64,000 bases of DNA from Algihabitans sp965233705 (GTDB lineage: Bacteria > Pseudomonadota > Alphaproteobacteria > Kiloniellales > DSM-21159): assembly GCA_965233705.1 (NCBI GenBank), contig CBDDTF010000003.1, forward strand, positions 310,001-374,000, read 5' to 3'. Positions 61,458-64,000 of the stretch are shown here, one piece after another; position 1 is the stretch's first letter; each line of letters begins with the position of its first letter. Made by a program: the position numbers and the translations under genes. The notes beneath the pieces are model-generated. The model was not told where the DNA came from. It was given only the letters and a program-made list of their open reading frames with translations, and made no database searches.

Positions 61458-63695
61458 ATGTCCCTGTCCGCCCCTTCGTCCCGTCGCCCAGCCGCGGGCG
61501 CCGCCACCGGCGACGGCGAGATCGAGCGGTTGCGCAAGGCGGCGCGCCTGCAACCGCGCGACGCCAGGCTGAAGACGGCGCTGGGCGATGCACTGGCCAC
61601 CGCGGGGCGCGACCGCGAGGCCGAGAAGGCCTACCGCGAGGCCCTGAAGATCGACGGCCGTCCGCTCGACACCCGGGTCAAGCTGGTCGGCGCCTTGACG
61701 CGTCTGGACCGGCGGAGCGAGGCCGAGCGGCTGGGCCTGAAGCTGCTGGCGGTCAAGCCGGAGCGCCTGCCGCCCGCGGCGGCGGCCGAGGTGCTGGCCG
61801 AACTGCTGGTCGAGGGGTGGTGCCGCGGTGGCGAGGCCAGTCTGGCGCAGGGGCTGACACGCCTGCAAAAGCAGTCCCAGGACCCGCAGCCGCTGCTCTG
61901 GATCGCCGAGCGGCTGGCCGCGCGGGGCCTGCTGCCGGCGGCGGCCGAAGCCGCCAACCAGGCGATCGACCGCTGGCAGGACTGCGCCGCCGCCTTCGCG
62001 CGCCTGGCGGCGATCCTCCTGGCCGGCCAGGACGCCGCCAACGCCGTCCTCGCCGCCCGCCGGGCGGTCAAGCTCGACCTCTCGCGGCTCGACGCCCGCC
62101 TGAGCCTGGCGCAGGCGCTGATCGCCACTTCGGACTATGCCGGCGCGGAGGCGGCGCTGCAGGAGGCGCTGCTGCTCGACGTCGATCATGCCGAGGTGCT
62201 GGGGACCTACGCCAACCTGCTGTTCGGCCTGGCGCGCAACGGCGAGGCCATCGCGCTGCTCGACCGCGCCGTCGCGCGTCATCCCGAGCTGGCCAACCTG
62301 CACCGCCTGCGCAGCGCGGTCCTGGTCAAGCTGGGGCGTGACGAGGAGGCGCTGGCGGCGGTGGAGCGGGCCGTCGCGCTGGCGCCGCGCGATGCCCGCC
62401 AGCAGGTGGCCAAGGCCGAGGTGTTGCTGCACCTCGACCGCCTGGCCGAAGCGGAGGCGGCGTTGGCCGAGGCGCTGCGCCGCGAACCGGATAACGCGCC
62501 GGCGCTGACCATGCAGGGCCGGCTGCACATCGACCGCGGCGAGCTGACCCAGGCGGAGGCCGTGCTGCAGCGCGCCGTCGCGCTCGCGCCGGAGCGCTCC
62601 CACGGCTGGAACAACCTCGGGATTCTGCACAACCGCCGCGGCAACTACGCCGCGGCTCTGGAGGCTTTCGAGGCGGCCGGCCGCACCGGCCCGCTCAGCC
62701 CCGCGACGCTGTTCAACAAGGCCTTCGCGCTGCTCGCCCTCGGGCGGATCGAGGCGGGCTGGGACCACTACGAGATGGGGGTGCACGCCCAGGTGCGCTG
62801 CGCCTGGCGAATGACCCGCCGGCCGCTGTGGGAGGGCCAGGACCTGAGCGGCCAGCGCCTCGGCGTGATCGCCGAGCAGGGCGTCGGCGACCAGCTCTTC
62901 TATATCTCCTGCCTGCCGGACCTGCTGCGCGAGCTGCGCCCGAGCGGCGCCCGGGTCGCGCTGGAGGTCCATCCGAAGATCCTGCCGCTGGTCGCGCGCT
63001 CCTTCCCCGAGGTGGAGGTGCGCCCGGCCGAGCGGGACGGTCCGGGCCAGGGGACCGAGGCGTTCGACGCCGACCTCGACTACGTGCTGCAGCTCGGCAG
63101 CCTGCCGGCGCGCTATCGCCGCAGCCTCGAGGCCTTTCCCGAGCGGGTCGGCTTCGTGACGGCCGACCCGGCGCGGGTCGCGCACTGGCGCGCGCGCCTG
63201 GCGGCGTTGGGGCCGGCGCCGAAGATCGGTTTCTGCTGGCGTTCGATGCTGCTGCTGACCCGCCGGACCTACGGCTACCTCTCGCTGGAGGAGATGGCGC
63301 CGCTGCTGGACCTGCCGGGGCTGCAGTTCGTCAGCCTGCAGTATGGCGTCGCGGCCGAGGAGCTGGCGGAGGGCGCCGCGCGCTGGCCGCAGCGTTTCCT
63401 GTCGTTCGACGACGAGATCGACATGGCCGACGACCTGGACGAGGTGGCGGCCCTGATGAGCGCCCTGGACGCCGTGGTCTGTCCCAGCACCACGGTGGCG
63501 AACATGGCCGGGGCGTTGGGCTGCCGCACCTACCGCTTCACCACCCAGGACGGCACCTGGATCAAGCTCGGCAGCGATCGCCTGCCCTGGTATCCCCGCA
63601 TGACGATCCACAGCGTGCCCAACGGCGCCCCGCTGACCGAGGCGCTGGATGAGATCGCCGCGGCCCTGAGCCGCGATTTCGGGGTGACGGCGTAG
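61458..63695 (+). CDS. TPR protein with a glycosyltransferase-like C-terminal domain
   Basis: A 745-residue protein. Residues about 20-470 are tetratricopeptide repeats (PDNAPALTMQGRLHIDRGEL, SHGWNNLGILHNRRGNYAAALEAFEAAG). Residues about 480-740 resemble the C-terminal nucleotide-sugar region of TPR-linked glycosyltransferases (GFCWRSMLLL, LDLPGLQFVSLQYG, DAVVCPSTTVANMAGALG). No signal peptide is seen, so it is cytoplasmic. Divergence from a flagellin gene suggests a role in flagellin modification, but catalytic activity is not proven by the sequence. Confidence 0.7.
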   Translation: MSLSAPSSRRPAAGAATGDGEIERLRKAARLQPRDARLKTALGDALATAGRDREAEKAYREALKIDGRPLDTRVKLVGALTRLDRRSEAERLGLKLLAVKPERLPPAAAAEVLAELLVEGWCRGGEASLAQGLTRLQKQSQDPQPLLWIAERLAARGLLPAAAEAANQAIDRWQDCAAAFARLAAILLAGQDAANAVLAARRAVKLDLSRLDARLSLAQALIATSDYAGAEAALQEALLLDVDHAEVLGTYANLLFGLARNGEAIALLDRAVARHPELANLHRLRSAVLVKLGRDEEALAAVERAVALAPRDARQQVAKAEVLLHLDRLAEAEAALAEALRREPDNAPALTMQGRLHIDRGELTQAEAVLQRAVALAPERSHGWNNLGILHNRRGNYAAALEAFEAAGRTGPLSPATLFNKAFALLALGRIEAGWDHYEMGVHAQVRCAWRMTRRPLWEGQDLSGQRLGVIAEQGVGDQLFYISCLPDLLRELRPSGARVALEVHPKILPLVARSFPEVEVRPAERDGPGQGTEAFDADLDYVLQLGSLPARYRRSLEAFPERVGFVTADPARVAHWRARLAALGPAPKIGFCWRSMLLLTRRTYGYLSLEEMAPLLDLPGLQFVSLQYGVAAEELAEGAARWPQRFLSFDDEIDMADDLDEVAALMSALDAVVCPSTTVANMAGALGCRTYRFTTQDGTWIKLGSDRLPWYPRMTIHSVPNGAPLTEALDEIAAALSRDFGVTA

Positions 63696-63735
63696 CGGCC
63701 GCGCCGCGCCGGCGGCGGGCCCGCTGGATGCGCGC

Positions 63736-64000
63736 TTAGCTGGCGGGCGCGGTGATCGGGTGGCGCACCTGGTAGTCGGGGTTGCCGAGCACCACCTGGC
63801 GGGCCGTGCGCGTGGTGAGGTCGACCAGCACCGGCGCGCGCAGGTTCACGCTGAGCTGCGTGCCCTCGGGCGTGGCTCGGGCGGTGACGATCAGCAGCGG
63901 CTCGACCTGCGCCGCGTCCAGGCCGACGGCGCCGGCGCCGGCGTCCAGGTCCTGCGGTTCGATCAGGCCGGGGTGCAACGCCAGCGGCGTGACGATGAAG
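63736..64000 (-). CDS. fliW: Flagellar assembly factor FliW, C-terminal part (cut by window edge)
   Basis: The last about 87 codons of a leftward gene whose start lies beyond 64000. The visible part (IVTPLALHPGLIEPQDL, then LSVNLRAPVLVDLTTRTARQVVL and YQVRHPI) matches the end of FliW, which binds flagellin and the translation regulator CsrA. A TTG at 63978 would give only a fragment and is not the start. csrA, its common neighbour, is not in the 40 bases downstream. Confidence 0.8.
   Translation of the reverse strand, partial: FIVTPLALHPGLIEPQDLDAGAGAVGLDAAQVEPLLIVTARATPEGTQLSVNLRAPVLVDLTTRTARQVVLGNPDYQVRHPITAPAS

Overview
This 64 kb window is a very GC-rich bacterial chromosome segment, almost fully coding, with no insertion sequences, phage genes or CRISPR arrays. 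The flagellar regulators FlbD and SciP (DUF1153), CtrA-like TTAA motifs, a DUF1127 protein, DUF2937 and the gene order rpsF-rpsR-rplI-(cfa)-dnaB-alr-(mlaEF)-radA-cvpA-purF all point to an alphaproteobacterium. A Rhodospirillales-like marine or soil lineage is my guess; the genus cannot be named from the sequence alone.

Left part (1-19 kb): a truncated rpmG, then a long leftward core run. It covers ribosomal proteins S6, S18 and L9, cyclopropane fatty acid synthase, replicative helicase, alanine racemase, a lipid-transport permease/ATPase pair, RadA, CvpA, PurF, DUF2937 and an SDR. Diverging from rpsF is the fatty acid synthesis cluster fabD-fabG-acpP-fabF-mltG, followed by a small membrane protein, a tRNA-Leu(UAA) and an SDR.

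Middle part (19-39 kb): bifunctional PutA; a bfd-bfr iron storage pair behind a Fur-like palindrome; a GNAT and a DinB protein; and a divergent arsenic locus. In that locus arsR-arsC-acr3 runs right, and a DUF1127 protein plus ArsI (C-As lyase family) run left, with two inverted repeats between them. Next come a TPR protein overlapping purB, a small secreted protein of unknown function, and a leftward cluster of a TRAP dicarboxylate-type transporter (dctPQM), a dienoyl-CoA-reductase-like SDR and a molybdopterin oxidoreductase. A solitary Anbu-type proteasome-like protease follows.

Right part (39-64 kb): a large flagellar region. The leftward fliF-fliG-fliH-fliN-motA-flbD-flhA-flhF-flhG run is preceded by sciP. 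Then come flgE, flgD, fliK, fliS, a flagellin, a second fliS, fliD, flaG, a second flagellin, a rightward TPR/glycosyltransferase-like gene and a truncated fliW. Both flagellin genes, and flaG, have sigma-54 type promoters. Both flagellin promoters share an upstream palindrome GGCAA-N3-TTGCC that probably binds FlbD, which is encoded in the same region. The two flagellins are most alike at DNA level in their centres, the reverse of the usual pattern, which suggests gene conversion.

I found no single wholly new system. The least expected features are the DUF1127 protein in the ars locus, the flagellin centre conversion with duplicated fliS and a linked TPR/glycosyltransferase gene, the orphan Anbu, and the short tandem repeats in several intercistronic gaps.
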